This document shows positions 35,467-43,100 of a stretch of 64,000 nucleotides of DNA, one piece after another. The stretch's first letter is position 1, and every line of letters begins with the position of its first letter. The stretch spans positions 124,001 through 188,000 of the forward strand of contig JBAXHT010000004.1 of the NCBI GenBank assembly GCA_037138755.1, given 5' to 3'. This DNA comes from Armatimonadota bacterium. Lineage in GTDB: Bacteria; Armatimonadota; Fimbriimonadia; Fimbriimonadales; Fimbriimonadaceae. The position numbers and the translations under genes were made by a program. The notes under the pieces are model-generated. The model saw nothing but the letters and a program-made list of their open reading frames with translations, was not told where the DNA came from and did not search any database.

Positions 35467-35658
35467 TTAAATCTCGTTTGACTGCTTGAGTCGGTGTAGC
35501 CCCGCCACTCCGATGATTAGAATTGCTAGAGTGCTCGGGTTCAAAGTCGGCTCAGATGGAGGTGAGAACGATGGGAGCAACACCGGATTCACCGTTTGCT
35601 CGGCAGATGCGACTGCAACTGCAAGTAGGGTGGTGAGCGAAACGATCCATCGTGTCAT
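35467..35658 (-). CDS. Tiny exported protein with PEP-CTERM-like tail
   Basis: A 63-residue protein that is almost only targeting signals. Residues 1-19 are a signal peptide ending ASA. After a Ser/Pro linker (LLPSFSPPSEPTLNPS) comes a hydrophobic helix TLAILIIGVAGL and a basic end HRLKQSNEI, the layout of a PEP-CTERM/exosortase signal with an SEPTL core in place of VPEP. A GAGGA ribosome site lies 9 nt before the ATG, supporting real translation. It is convergent with the DMT transporter gene (9 bp gap) and divergent from the xylanase gene. Confidence 0.7.
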   Translation of the reverse strand: MTRWIVSLTTLLAVAVASAEQTVNPVLLPSFSPPSEPTLNPSTLAILIIGVAGLHRLKQSNEI

Positions 35659-35784
35659 TTTGGTTTGTCCTCAAAGGCTTCCTTGCCTTATGGAAATCCA
35701 AAGTTGCAGGGAAAATGCCAAAGTAGTCAATCTCTGGATATTCTGGTAAATCAGACAGGTTGTCGGGTTAGAATAGCTCTAGAT

Positions 35785-37926
35785 ATGGGAATCCTCGCGC
35801 TCGCAGTCATGTTGCTCGTCCCCAGACAAGCTTCGCCTAACCTCCTGGATAACGGTGATTTTCTGGCCGGTGCGAGTGGCTGGACGCTGACCCCTTCGGT
35901 TAGCGTCAAAGGCGGAATTCTGCAGGTGAACAACTCATACGCGCCGGGGACGCCTTACGAAGTGATGGCAAGTCAGCGCGTCGCTGCCTCGGCCCCGGCA
36001 GGTTTGGCGGGAGAACTCACGTTCGAGGCACGAAGCACCACCGGAGCAAAGATTGCTGCAATGCTCGAGAAAGCTAGCGACCCATACACCAAAGAGCTTT
36101 ACCGTGAAATCAACCTCACTAGCACTTGGACGCCGTACACGATTTCGAGCTCTTTGGCAAATCCGATCATCTCCGGCTCGCACCAAGTGACATTTCACAT
36201 GGGCCTCTCGAAGGGGCAGATCGAGATCCGGAACGTCGCCCTGCGGATTGCGGGGGCGAAAACGTCACGTCGCGCTTATCCCGAGACTTTAGTGGACTCG
36301 GCGATCCAGGCGTACCAAGAATGGACTGGCGGCGGTTCTAAACCTCCTTTCTCCGACATTTCTCAAAACAATATCACGGCAGGGATCAACAACGTCGATG
36401 GCAATCCGTGGGACTGTCAGATCGGAAAGCTGACGAACCTGCCCTGCTCGGCGGGAGACGTTCTGCATCTGAAGTTCCGAGCTAGGTCCGACAAGCCAAT
36501 CTCGGTGAGCGGTGTCTTCGAACTCTCCGAGGCTCCAAACAGCAAAGCGATGTACGAGCCGTTTCGAGTTGAAGGGGACTGGAAAACTTATGAAGTTGGC
36601 TTGAAAGCGGCTGAGTCGATTCCCGAGGGGAAAAGCCAATTCAAGTTCTTCTTCACTGGGATGGGTGAGATCGAAATCACCGACGTAAAACTAGTGAACC
36701 TCGGCCCGAACTATCCTGTCTCGAAGCTTGGTTACTACGCCGGAAAGTCGACTTACGAGCGGGATGAAGTGTGGAAGAAAGAAGCCGACGCGAGGATCGA
36801 GAAGCTGCGCAAAGGGAATTTGAATCTGCAAATTCTTGACACGAAAGGGAAGCCATTGGCGAACCAATTGGTGACCCTGAAGCAGACCTCGCACGATTTT
36901 CGCTTCGGAGTTGCACTCACTGGTTCCTACATGCTCAACCCGAGTCCAGACGGGGTCAAGTATCGCGAGGTCGTGAAGCGACTCTTTAACACCGTCACTT
37001 TCGGAAATGATCTCAAGTGGAACGGCACCAACCAGGCAACCTTTGATAACCTCATCTTCCCGGCGCAGAAGTGGCTGGCGGATAACGGCATCGCTTTGCG
37101 GGGGCACAACCTCGTTTGGGGCTCTTACAAGTTCTCTCCGGTCCTGAAGCCCGAGATGTCCAAGGAAGAGACGTGGCGCCAGATCTCGGAGCATGTGAGC
37201 GACTACACCAGGAAGATGAAAGGGAAGGTCTACTTGTGGGACGTTGTCAACGAGGCGTACTCCGAGACCGAGATTTGGGACAAGGTCGGCTGGGACAAGT
37301 TTGTAGAGGTTCACCGCCTCGCTAAGAAGGGGGATCCCAACGCCCTGCTCTGTTACAACGATTACAACATATCGACGAACACAGTGCAACGGGAAACCGC
37401 CATTAATCGAGTGAAGCAGATTCAGGCTGGCGGGGCTCCGATTGACGTCTTTGGTGATCAATCCCACCTAGAACCAGGCGCCCCGAGTATGCGCCGAATG
37501 TGGGAAGTTTGGGACGAAGTTCATGCTAAAACCAAACTTCCCATCGAGATCACAGAGTTTGACTATAGCGTTCGCGATGACGCGATGCAGGCTGGCTACG
37601 TCGAAGACTACTACCGGGCCGCTTTTTCCCATCCCGATGTCCAGGCAATGATCATCTGGGGATTTTGGGAGAACGACCATTGGAAAGCCGCTCAGGGCGG
37701 ACATATGGTGAAGGCTGATTGGACATGGCGTCCTGCGATGAATGCGATTGATCGGCTAATCAACAAGGATTGGAAGACGAGCTTGTCTCTGAAGACCGAC
37801 AGCAAAGGGTTTGTCAGGATGAGGGGATTTGCTGGCAAGTACGCGGTGTCGGTTGGAGGCAAGTCGTTTGGAACAAAGATTGACGCGGGAGGGCTTCGCA
37901 CTCAGTCGGTCAAGCTGCCAAAGTAA
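35785..37926 (+). CDS. Secreted endo-1,4-beta-xylanase (GH10) with N-terminal CBM-like domains
   Basis: A 713-residue modular xylanase. It starts at the ATG at 35785 with signal MGILALAVMLLV. Residues about 20-180 and 180-320 are two CBM4/9-like domains (NLLDNGDFLAGASGWTLTPS; NNVDGNPWDCQIGKL). After a linker, GH10 begins near 345 with ALTGSYML and NTVTFGNDLKWNGTNQATF, contains RGHNLVWG, acid/base Glu in YLWDVVNEAY and nucleophile Glu in IEITEFDYS, and ends with MIIWGFWENDHW and WTWRPAMNAIDRL. It degrades xylan outside the cell. The 9 bp gap to the thioesterase gene suggests cotranscription. An in-frame ATG at 35665 would bury the signal and is less likely. Confidence 0.93.
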   Translation: MGILALAVMLLVPRQASPNLLDNGDFLAGASGWTLTPSVSVKGGILQVNNSYAPGTPYEVMASQRVAASAPAGLAGELTFEARSTTGAKIAAMLEKASDPYTKELYREINLTSTWTPYTISSSLANPIISGSHQVTFHMGLSKGQIEIRNVALRIAGAKTSRRAYPETLVDSAIQAYQEWTGGGSKPPFSDISQNNITAGINNVDGNPWDCQIGKLTNLPCSAGDVLHLKFRARSDKPISVSGVFELSEAPNSKAMYEPFRVEGDWKTYEVGLKAAESIPEGKSQFKFFFTGMGEIEITDVKLVNLGPNYPVSKLGYYAGKSTYERDEVWKKEADARIEKLRKGNLNLQILDTKGKPLANQLVTLKQTSHDFRFGVALTGSYMLNPSPDGVKYREVVKRLFNTVTFGNDLKWNGTNQATFDNLIFPAQKWLADNGIALRGHNLVWGSYKFSPVLKPEMSKEETWRQISEHVSDYTRKMKGKVYLWDVVNEAYSETEIWDKVGWDKFVEVHRLAKKGDPNALLCYNDYNISTNTVQRETAINRVKQIQAGGAPIDVFGDQSHLEPGAPSMRRMWEVWDEVHAKTKLPIEITEFDYSVRDDAMQAGYVEDYYRAAFSHPDVQAMIIWGFWENDHWKAAQGGHMVKADWTWRPAMNAIDRLINKDWKTSLSLKTDSKGFVRMRGFAGKYAVSVGGKSFGTKIDAGGLRTQSVKLPK

Positions 37927-37937
37927 ACTGGCTTGTG

Positions 37938-38468
37938 ATGCAAGGAAAGCGAGCGGCGGATACGGTTGTTACGATTGCCGAGGTGATTCGGCCTAATGAG
38001 GCGAACTTCCTCGGCAAGCTCTTTGGAGGCGAGTTGCTTGCTAAAATTGATCTTTGCGCTTACGCCGCATCCGCGAAGCACTCCGGAACTACCTGCGTTA
38101 CGGCGAGTTTCGATCAGGTCGACTTCCATGAGCCTATTGAGGTGGGGGAACTGGTTACCCTGACCGGGCAGGTCACCTTTGTTGGGAAGACCTCGATGGA
38201 AGTGATGGTCGAGGTCTGGACCGAGAACCTGAAACACGGCGTCCGACGCCATGCAAACACGGCTCGCGTGACCATGGTCGCCCTCCTGAACGGCAAACCC
38301 ATCGAGGTTCCGAGGTTGATCTGTGAAACCAGGGAAGAAAAGATTCTCTTCTTGGAAGGCAAGCTTCGACGAGACACGCGAAAGAAACTCTCGGCAGAGC
38401 GAGCAGCAGAATACGCGCGCATCGAAGCGCTGTCTGACGAAGAATTAGGTATCGCTCTGTCCGAGTGA
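37938..38468 (+). CDS. Acyl-CoA thioesterase (hotdog fold)
   Basis: A 176-residue hotdog-domain thioesterase of the YciA/BFIT type. Motifs are ANFLGKLFGGELLAKIDLCA (Asn/Asp active-site area), TCVTASFDQVDFHEPIEVGE and TSMEVMVEVWTEN. It hydrolyses acyl-CoA; chain length cannot be inferred. A GTG one codon before the ATG is possible. After the fold the protein has a helical Arg/Glu-rich tail (RREDTRK-like, ending EELGIALSE). Confidence 0.88.
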   Translation: MQGKRAADTVVTIAEVIRPNEANFLGKLFGGELLAKIDLCAYAASAKHSGTTCVTASFDQVDFHEPIEVGELVTLTGQVTFVGKTSMEVMVEVWTENLKHGVRRHANTARVTMVALLNGKPIEVPRLICETREEKILFLEGKLRRDTRKKLSAERAAEYARIEALSDEELGIALSE

Positions 38469-38484
38469 ACAAATCAGGAGCGAA

Positions 38485-38512
38485 CCCCTGTTCCCTCTCT
38501 GAGGGCAAGGGG
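38485..38512. terminator. Hairpin between convergent thioesterase and sdhB genes
   Basis: CCCCT (38485-38489) and CCCTC (38493-38497) pair with GAGGG (38501-38505) and AGGGG (38508-38512), giving two stacked 5 bp stems with a small internal loop. There is no U tract, so efficiency is uncertain. Confidence 0.45.
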
Positions 38513-38520
38513 AGCCGGGA

Positions 38521-39306
38521 TTACATTCCGAGCCATTTCTTGACTTTGTAGACAGTGGTATCTCGGTTAAGTTGGGCAATCGCTCGGGTCAATGGAACTT
38601 GCTTGGGGCAGACCTTGACGCAGTTTTGAGCGTTTCCGCAGCCGCTCAAGCCGTCGTCCGAGGTCAAGAATTCGTATCGCTCGCCGTCCAACGTCTTGCC
38701 TACTGGGTGGGTGCTGAAGAGCAGTGCCTGGCCAAGGGCCGCCGGTCCAACAAAAGCGGACTTCTCGTTGATTTGGGGGCAAGCTTCCATGCAGCATCCG
38801 CAGGTCATGCAGCGCGACAGTGCATAGCGGAGCTGGCGAACGTGGTCGTCTTGCGGTTGTGCCATTCCCAGGTCGAAGGAGCCGTCGATGGGTACCCAGG
38901 CCCGAACTTTTTTCAGGTTCTCAAACATCTTGGAGCGGTCAACGATCAGGTCCCGAACCAATGGGAACTTCTTCATCGGCTCAAGCGTGACCTCATAGGT
39001 GTCGCCGACCAAGGTTCCGACTTCTTCGATCAACGCCGTGCAGGCTTGCCGAATGCCGCCGTTGATGTTCATTGTGCAACTGCCACAAACTTCTTCAAGG
39101 CAGGCTGCTTCGTACGCTGGAGCGGCAACGTTCTTACCTTCAACCGTGGTCGGCTTGCGCTGGACGAGCATTAGGGCTGAGATCACGTTGATCTTGTCGA
39201 CGTAAGGGACCTCGAAGGTGTCCCATCGTTGTTCCTTGCCTGCGCCATCCTGGCGAAGAACCTTCAGGCGAATCTTGGTTGCCGATGCTACAGCGGTTGC
39301 ACTCAT
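38521..39306 (-). CDS. sdhB: Succinate dehydrogenase / fumarate reductase iron-sulfur subunit
   Basis: A 261-residue electron-transfer subunit. The plant-type 2Fe-2S ligands are in CLEEVCGSCTMNINGG and the following Cys of GIRQAC; the 4Fe-4S and 3Fe-4S ligands are in SRCMTCGCCMEACPQ and GCGNAQNCVKVCPKQVPL. It passes electrons between the flavin subunit SdhA and the quinone. The ATG at 39304-39306 is chosen; a further upstream in-frame start adds seven residues. The flavoprotein and membrane subunits are not adjacent in this window, which is unusual for sdh genes. Confidence 0.95.
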   Translation of the reverse strand: MSATAVASATKIRLKVLRQDGAGKEQRWDTFEVPYVDKINVISALMLVQRKPTTVEGKNVAAPAYEAACLEEVCGSCTMNINGGIRQACTALIEEVGTLVGDTYEVTLEPMKKFPLVRDLIVDRSKMFENLKKVRAWVPIDGSFDLGMAQPQDDHVRQLRYALSRCMTCGCCMEACPQINEKSAFVGPAALGQALLFSTHPVGKTLDGERYEFLTSDDGLSGCGNAQNCVKVCPKQVPLTRAIAQLNRDTTVYKVKKWLGM

Positions 39307-39359
39307 TGCTATCCCAATTCTACGCAATTCACCTCTAAAAATTCTTGGAAATGAGGCAG

Positions 39360-39389
39360 TTGTCTCAACGGTGGAGTAAAGGGTATATT
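39360..39389 (+). promoter_or_regulatory. Sigma70-type promoter for rpoZ-dnaJ-prmA
   Basis: TTGTCT (39360-39365), 18 bp spacer, TATATT (39384-39389). The predicted start near 39396 gives a leader of about 16 nt before the rpoZ ATG at 39412. Confidence 0.55.
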
Positions 39390-39411
39390 AGAAGTTCGCG
39401 TACTTTGTCCC

Positions 39412-39906
39412 ATGCTCCCATCACCAGACATCCTTAACGAATATCCTTTGGGCAAATTTGTGCTCTCCAACTTGGCTGCAAAGCGAGCTAAGCAGCTCCG
39501 AGAAGGCGCACTTCCTCTCGTGCAGATCGAGTCGCGACACCCACTTACGATCGCTCTGGCGGAGATTGCCGCTGGCAAAATTGAGCCGAGAAGCTTTGCC
39601 GCCGTTGCCGAGCCCGTGGGCGAGCACGTCGAAAGCATTGTTCTCGCCGAAGATTTCGTTGCTGGCGAATTTGGAATGCTCCTCCCTGCACTTGATGAGA
39701 ACGAAGCCGTTTTGATTGAAACAGTTGGTCTAGAAGATGCCGACCCGGCATCACTTGCTGATGACGAAGAGATCAGCCTTGCCGACCTTGCAGTTGAAGG
39801 CGAAGAGGAAGAAGAAGCTGCTCCGGCTGCTGAGGATGATACGCTTTCGCTGAGCGATATCGCCGAAGAGGAAGCGTCGATGGAAGACGACGCCGAAACG
39901 GAGTAA
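39412..39906 (+). CDS. rpoZ: RNA polymerase omega subunit with long acidic tail
   Basis: A 164-residue protein. Residues about 10-60 fit omega (YPLGKFVLSNLAAKRAKQLR; HPLTIALAEIAAGKIEPRSF), which binds the beta' subunit and helps RNA polymerase assembly. Omega is normally 60-110 residues. Here the rest is a Glu/Asp-rich extension with two related motifs, ISLADLAVEG and LSLSDIAEEE, separated by acidic runs. It heads an operon with dnaJ (6 bp gap) and prmA. An alternative view is a paralogue, but the core is clearly omega-like. Confidence 0.82.
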   Translation: MLPSPDILNEYPLGKFVLSNLAAKRAKQLREGALPLVQIESRHPLTIALAEIAAGKIEPRSFAAVAEPVGEHVESIVLAEDFVAGEFGMLLPALDENEAVLIETVGLEDADPASLADDEEISLADLAVEGEEEEEAAPAAEDDTLSLSDIAEEEASMEDDAETE

Positions 39907-39912
39907 CCCACG

Positions 39913-41031
39913 ATGGCCCAACGGGACCCGTATGAGGTGCTGGGGGTATCGCGTTCCGCCAGCGCAGACGAAATCAAGTCGGCATATCGCCGACTTGCTC
40001 GCAAGTATCACCCTGACGTTAACCAGGGTGACCCAGCTTCTGAAGAGAAATTTAAGGAAGTCTCCGGTGCGTACGAAGTTCTCTCTGACCCGGACAAGCG
40101 AGCCCGATTCGATCAGTTTGGAACCACCGAAGGCATGCCTCAAGACCCGTTCTTTGGCGGAGCGGGTGGCGGCGGAATCGGCGATCTTTTCGATATGTTC
40201 TTCGGAGCTTCCGGCGGACAACAGGGAAGGCGACGAACACCGGCTCAAGATGGTGATGATCTTCGTCTCGATCTGCAGATTTCCCTTCTTGATGTCATCA
40301 ACGGGCTTTCTAAAGAAGTGGATGTCAATCGCGCTTCGGAGTGTTCAGATTGTAGCGGTTCGGGCGTCGAGGGTGGAGGGCAGCCGAGCCAATGTGGTGG
40401 CTGTAATGGTTCGGGAGTTGTTTCCGCAGTCAGAAACACGTTCCTCGGGCAAGTTCGCACCCAGACCGCATGTCCGAAGTGTAACGGTCATGGGTTCACA
40501 ATCACCAATCCTTGCCGTAAGTGCTCGGGGCAGGGCGTTCGACCCTCGACCGACAAAGTTCTGATCAATATTCCGCAAGGTGTCGAAACTGGTTCGACAA
40601 TCCACATGCCTGGTCACGGCTCCGATGGAGTTCGCGGTGGTAGGCCGGGAGATTTGTATGTTGTTCTTCATGTCGCCGAAGATGGTCCGTTTGTCCGGCG
40701 CGGACAGCATGTGTTGACTGGAATCGATATCACCGTTAGCCAAGCAATTCTCGGCGACGAGATGACCATCGATGGGATCGACAAGGAGCTAACGGTCGAG
40801 ATCCCGAGCGGCGCTCAACCTGGTCAGAAGGTGACTTTAAAAGGCGAAGGCTTACCGCCCCTTCACGGTGGCCGAAGAGGTGACCTGGTGGTTGAACTCA
40901 ACGTCACCGTTCCTAAGAAGGTGAGCGAAGCCGAGGCGCGGCTGATTCGAGAGTTTGCTGAACTACGCGGTGAGAAAGTGCCTGATGGCAAGTCCAGCCT
41001 CTTCGGCGGGCTGTTTGGAAAGAAGAAATGA
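39913..41031 (+). CDS. dnaJ: Chaperone protein DnaJ
   Basis: A 372-residue type I J-protein that delivers clients to DnaK and stimulates its ATPase. The J domain has [20 protein letters not shown] and the HPD tripeptide in KYHPDVN. A Gly/Phe region follows ([19 protein letters not shown]). Four zinc-finger repeats are complete: [24 protein letters not shown] and CRKCSGQG. The C-terminal substrate domains follow. It overlaps prmA by 4 bp. Confidence 0.97.
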   Translation: MAQRDPYEVLGVSRSASADEIKSAYRRLARKYHPDVNQGDPASEEKFKEVSGAYEVLSDPDKRARFDQFGTTEGMPQDPFFGGAGGGGIGDLFDMFFGASGGQQGRRRTPAQDGDDLRLDLQISLLDVINGLSKEVDVNRASECSDCSGSGVEGGGQPSQCGGCNGSGVVSAVRNTFLGQVRTQTACPKCNGHGFTITNPCRKCSGQGVRPSTDKVLINIPQGVETGSTIHMPGHGSDGVRGGRPGDLYVVLHVAEDGPFVRRGQHVLTGIDITVSQAILGDEMTIDGIDKELTVEIPSGAQPGQKVTLKGEGLPPLHGGRRGDLVVELNVTVPKKVSEAEARLIREFAELRGEKVPDGKSSLFGGLFGKKK

Positions 41032-41864
41032 ACTGGATCTTGATCAAGGCGCACCTCTCGCCCGCTCCCGCTGACTGGTCGCCGATCATTGAGATATTTC
41101 GAGATTTTGGGATCGAAAACACACTCGAGGAAAAGGAAGCTATTGTCGGGTGTTACGTCGATGTCGATGGCGTTCAGGATCAAATTGACGGTCTCAAGAA
41201 AGCTCTCTCCGAAGTCGGGGTCGACGAAGTCACCTCCGAGCCACTCGTGGAAGTCGATTGGGAAAATGAATGGAAGAAGTTCTTCAAACCTCGACGGGTA
41301 GGACAGCACTTTGTTGTCAGGCCAACTTGGGAATCCTTTGAAGCCCAAAGGGACGATAAGATCATCATTCTTGATCCGGGACAGGCGTTCGGAACTGGTG
41401 ACCACCCGACTACAAGGAACTGCCTTGCTTACTTAGAAAAATATGTCCAGCCTGGGCTCGATGTGTTGGACCTCGGCTGCGGCTCAGGAATTCTTGCGGT
41501 CGGAGCCAAGCTCCTGCAAGCAGGCGAAGTTTGTGCGATTGACATCGATCCCATTTCGGTTGAAGTTGCGAAAGAGAACTTTGAGCGAAACGAAGTCGAA
41601 GTTCTTACCGCCGTCGGCGACGTTCTCTCTCTTCAGTTCGAGGCAGAATGGGACATCGTCGTTTCCAACATCATTTCGGCGACCCTGATCAACCTTGCTC
41701 CGGACGCGACTTACGCGCTCCGATCAGGCGGGAAGTGGATCGTTAGCGGAATTATCTCCCAGAACTGGGCGGACGTGAAGAAGGCCGCGGAAAAGCAGGG
41801 GCTAGACTACATCGAGCATGTCGAAGAAGACGGCTGGGTTGCCGGAGTATTCTCGAAGAACTAA
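41028..41864 (+). CDS. prmA: Ribosomal protein L11 methyltransferase
   Basis: A 278-residue methyltransferase that trimethylates L11. The N-terminal substrate-recognition domain ([18 protein letters not shown]) is followed by the Rossmann methyltransferase domain: [19 protein letters not shown], the SAM motif [15 protein letters not shown] and the post-motif [17 protein letters not shown]. It starts inside the dnaJ stop region (4 bp overlap), a common dnaJ-prmA arrangement. Confidence 0.96.
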   Translation: MNWILIKAHLSPAPADWSPIIEIFRDFGIENTLEEKEAIVGCYVDVDGVQDQIDGLKKALSEVGVDEVTSEPLVEVDWENEWKKFFKPRRVGQHFVVRPTWESFEAQRDDKIIILDPGQAFGTGDHPTTRNCLAYLEKYVQPGLDVLDLGCGSGILAVGAKLLQAGEVCAIDIDPISVEVAKENFERNEVEVLTAVGDVLSLQFEAEWDIVVSNIISATLINLAPDATYALRSGGKWIVSGIISQNWADVKKAAEKQGLDYIEHVEEDGWVAGVFSKN

Positions 41865-41877
41865 ACGCCTACCTGCC

Positions 41878-42528
41878 CTAGTCGGCATAGATCTCGCGCG
41901 CTTTGAGGAGCAACTGCGCTTCGGTCGTGTGGCTCTCATCGATTTTCTGGGTCTTGACTATTCGGGAGAAGAGAAGCTCGTTATGCTGCTTGAGCCAGCT
42001 CGTGAATCGAGCCATTGCATTGCTCGAGCCTTCACCCGAGCCAAAGATGATTATCCGATCGGCACCCGCGAGCTTCTCGGCAACAGAGCTAAAGAACTCG
42101 TTCTGATTCGCCCGCTCCGAGTTCTTAAAGTAATCGTGGTTAGTATGTACATGGTGTCGCTGCCCAGAAGGATCATAAGCCTCAACCTTTTCCGGAGTGG
42201 TGTCGACGACTTCCATCCGGTAAATGCGAGCGCCGGAGTGGTTCATAACAACAAGCGAATGAAAGTCCTGCGGTTCGGGAGGACCTTGCTCGACGCCCTC
42301 TAGCAAGTGCCTGAGTTCCATCACTTGCTCCACAGTCAGAATGTCTGATTCTGCTGGCGAGTGGAACACCATGACCTTCCCCCCAACCGTCACCTTAGCG
42401 TTCCCATTGTGCTCGACTTCAACGGTTCCGAGAGTTGCGGCAAGCGATTTCACGTCCCTCCAGCCGAGGTTGTGAGTGAGCGGACGTTGGAAGACAGTGT
42501 CGTAAATGCGGCGTTGGTGGGTATTCAT
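41878..42528 (-). CDS. Conserved hypothetical protein with HicA-like N-terminal region
   Basis: A 216-residue soluble protein. The N-terminal 60 residues (IYDTVFQRPLTHNLGWRDVK; VEVEHNGNAKVTVGGKVMVF) recall a small RNA-binding-like domain found in uncharacterised bacterial proteins. The C-terminal half has FHSLVVMNHSGARIYRMEV, Asp/His-rich turns and ADRIIIFGSGEGSSNAMARF, an alpha/beta pattern near release-factor-like or host-attachment-like domains. I know of no experimental function. It is convergent with prmA, 13 bp apart, and followed on the same strand by no gene. Confidence 0.75.
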   Translation of the reverse strand: MNTHQRRIYDTVFQRPLTHNLGWRDVKSLAATLGTVEVEHNGNAKVTVGGKVMVFHSPAESDILTVEQVMELRHLLEGVEQGPPEPQDFHSLVVMNHSGARIYRMEVVDTTPEKVEAYDPSGQRHHVHTNHDYFKNSERANQNEFFSSVAEKLAGADRIIIFGSGEGSSNAMARFTSWLKQHNELLFSRIVKTQKIDESHTTEAQLLLKAREIYAD

Positions 42529-42652
42529 GGTTCAATATTCCAGTGTAGAAATCGTGAGTTTTGGTTCCGGTATCGAGAATGCAAATCCACCAAGATCGCG
42601 CCCTCTAAGAGTTTGAGCTTTAAGCCCAAATCCCACGGTGTAGAGGTTGGAA

Positions 42653-43036
42653 TCATTTCGCCACGACATTTTCGTTGGACATCTGTCCAATGATCTCGAT
42701 GACGCCGTGCGCAGCAATCGCGCTCTCTCGGAAGGAAGCCAGGTGTCGATAAACTGTCTCGGCTTCGGGGATAAACTTCTCGCAGGCCGCGTGGCAAGCG
42801 GCGGCTTCTGTGGCGTCTCCGCCTTTGAGGCGACTGGCATGGCTCAAGCAGGCATCCGCGCAGATTCGACCTAGCTCCGAAGCGACTTCCATACTGCCCA
42901 TCATCTCACCTTGGAATGCGCTTCCGTTACACTGCATCGCGCAATTGTCGCAAGCCTCGATGCAAAGTTCAGAGAGTGATTTTGGGTTTGAAATCTGGAT
43001 CCTCCACCAGAGCTGTTTGCGCACTGGCGGTTTCAA
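42653..43036 (-). CDS. Cysteine-rich four-helix protein (DUF326/copper-storage-like)
   Basis: A 127-residue protein with regularly spaced Cys: SELCIEACDNCAMQCNG, then ICADACLSHASRL, then AACHAACEKF. CxxxC pairs on helix faces are typical of DUF326 and of the Csp copper-storage proteins, which bind Cu(I) inside a helical bundle. The Cys number here is lower than in Csp proteins, so a metal role is inference. No signal peptide is evident, so it would be cytoplasmic. The 124 bp gap downstream of its stop holds nothing recognisable. Its gene follows the metH-type gene by 64 bp on the same strand. Confidence 0.75.
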   Translation of the reverse strand: MKPPVRKQLWWRIQISNPKSLSELCIEACDNCAMQCNGSAFQGEMMGSMEVASELGRICADACLSHASRLKGGDATEAAACHAACEKFIPEAETVYRHLASFRESAIAAHGVIEIIGQMSNENVVAK

Positions 43037-43100
43037 CTATGGCAGTTCAGCTCGTCGCGAACAAGTCGCATACTTTGCTGACATTCATCCATGGACAGCA

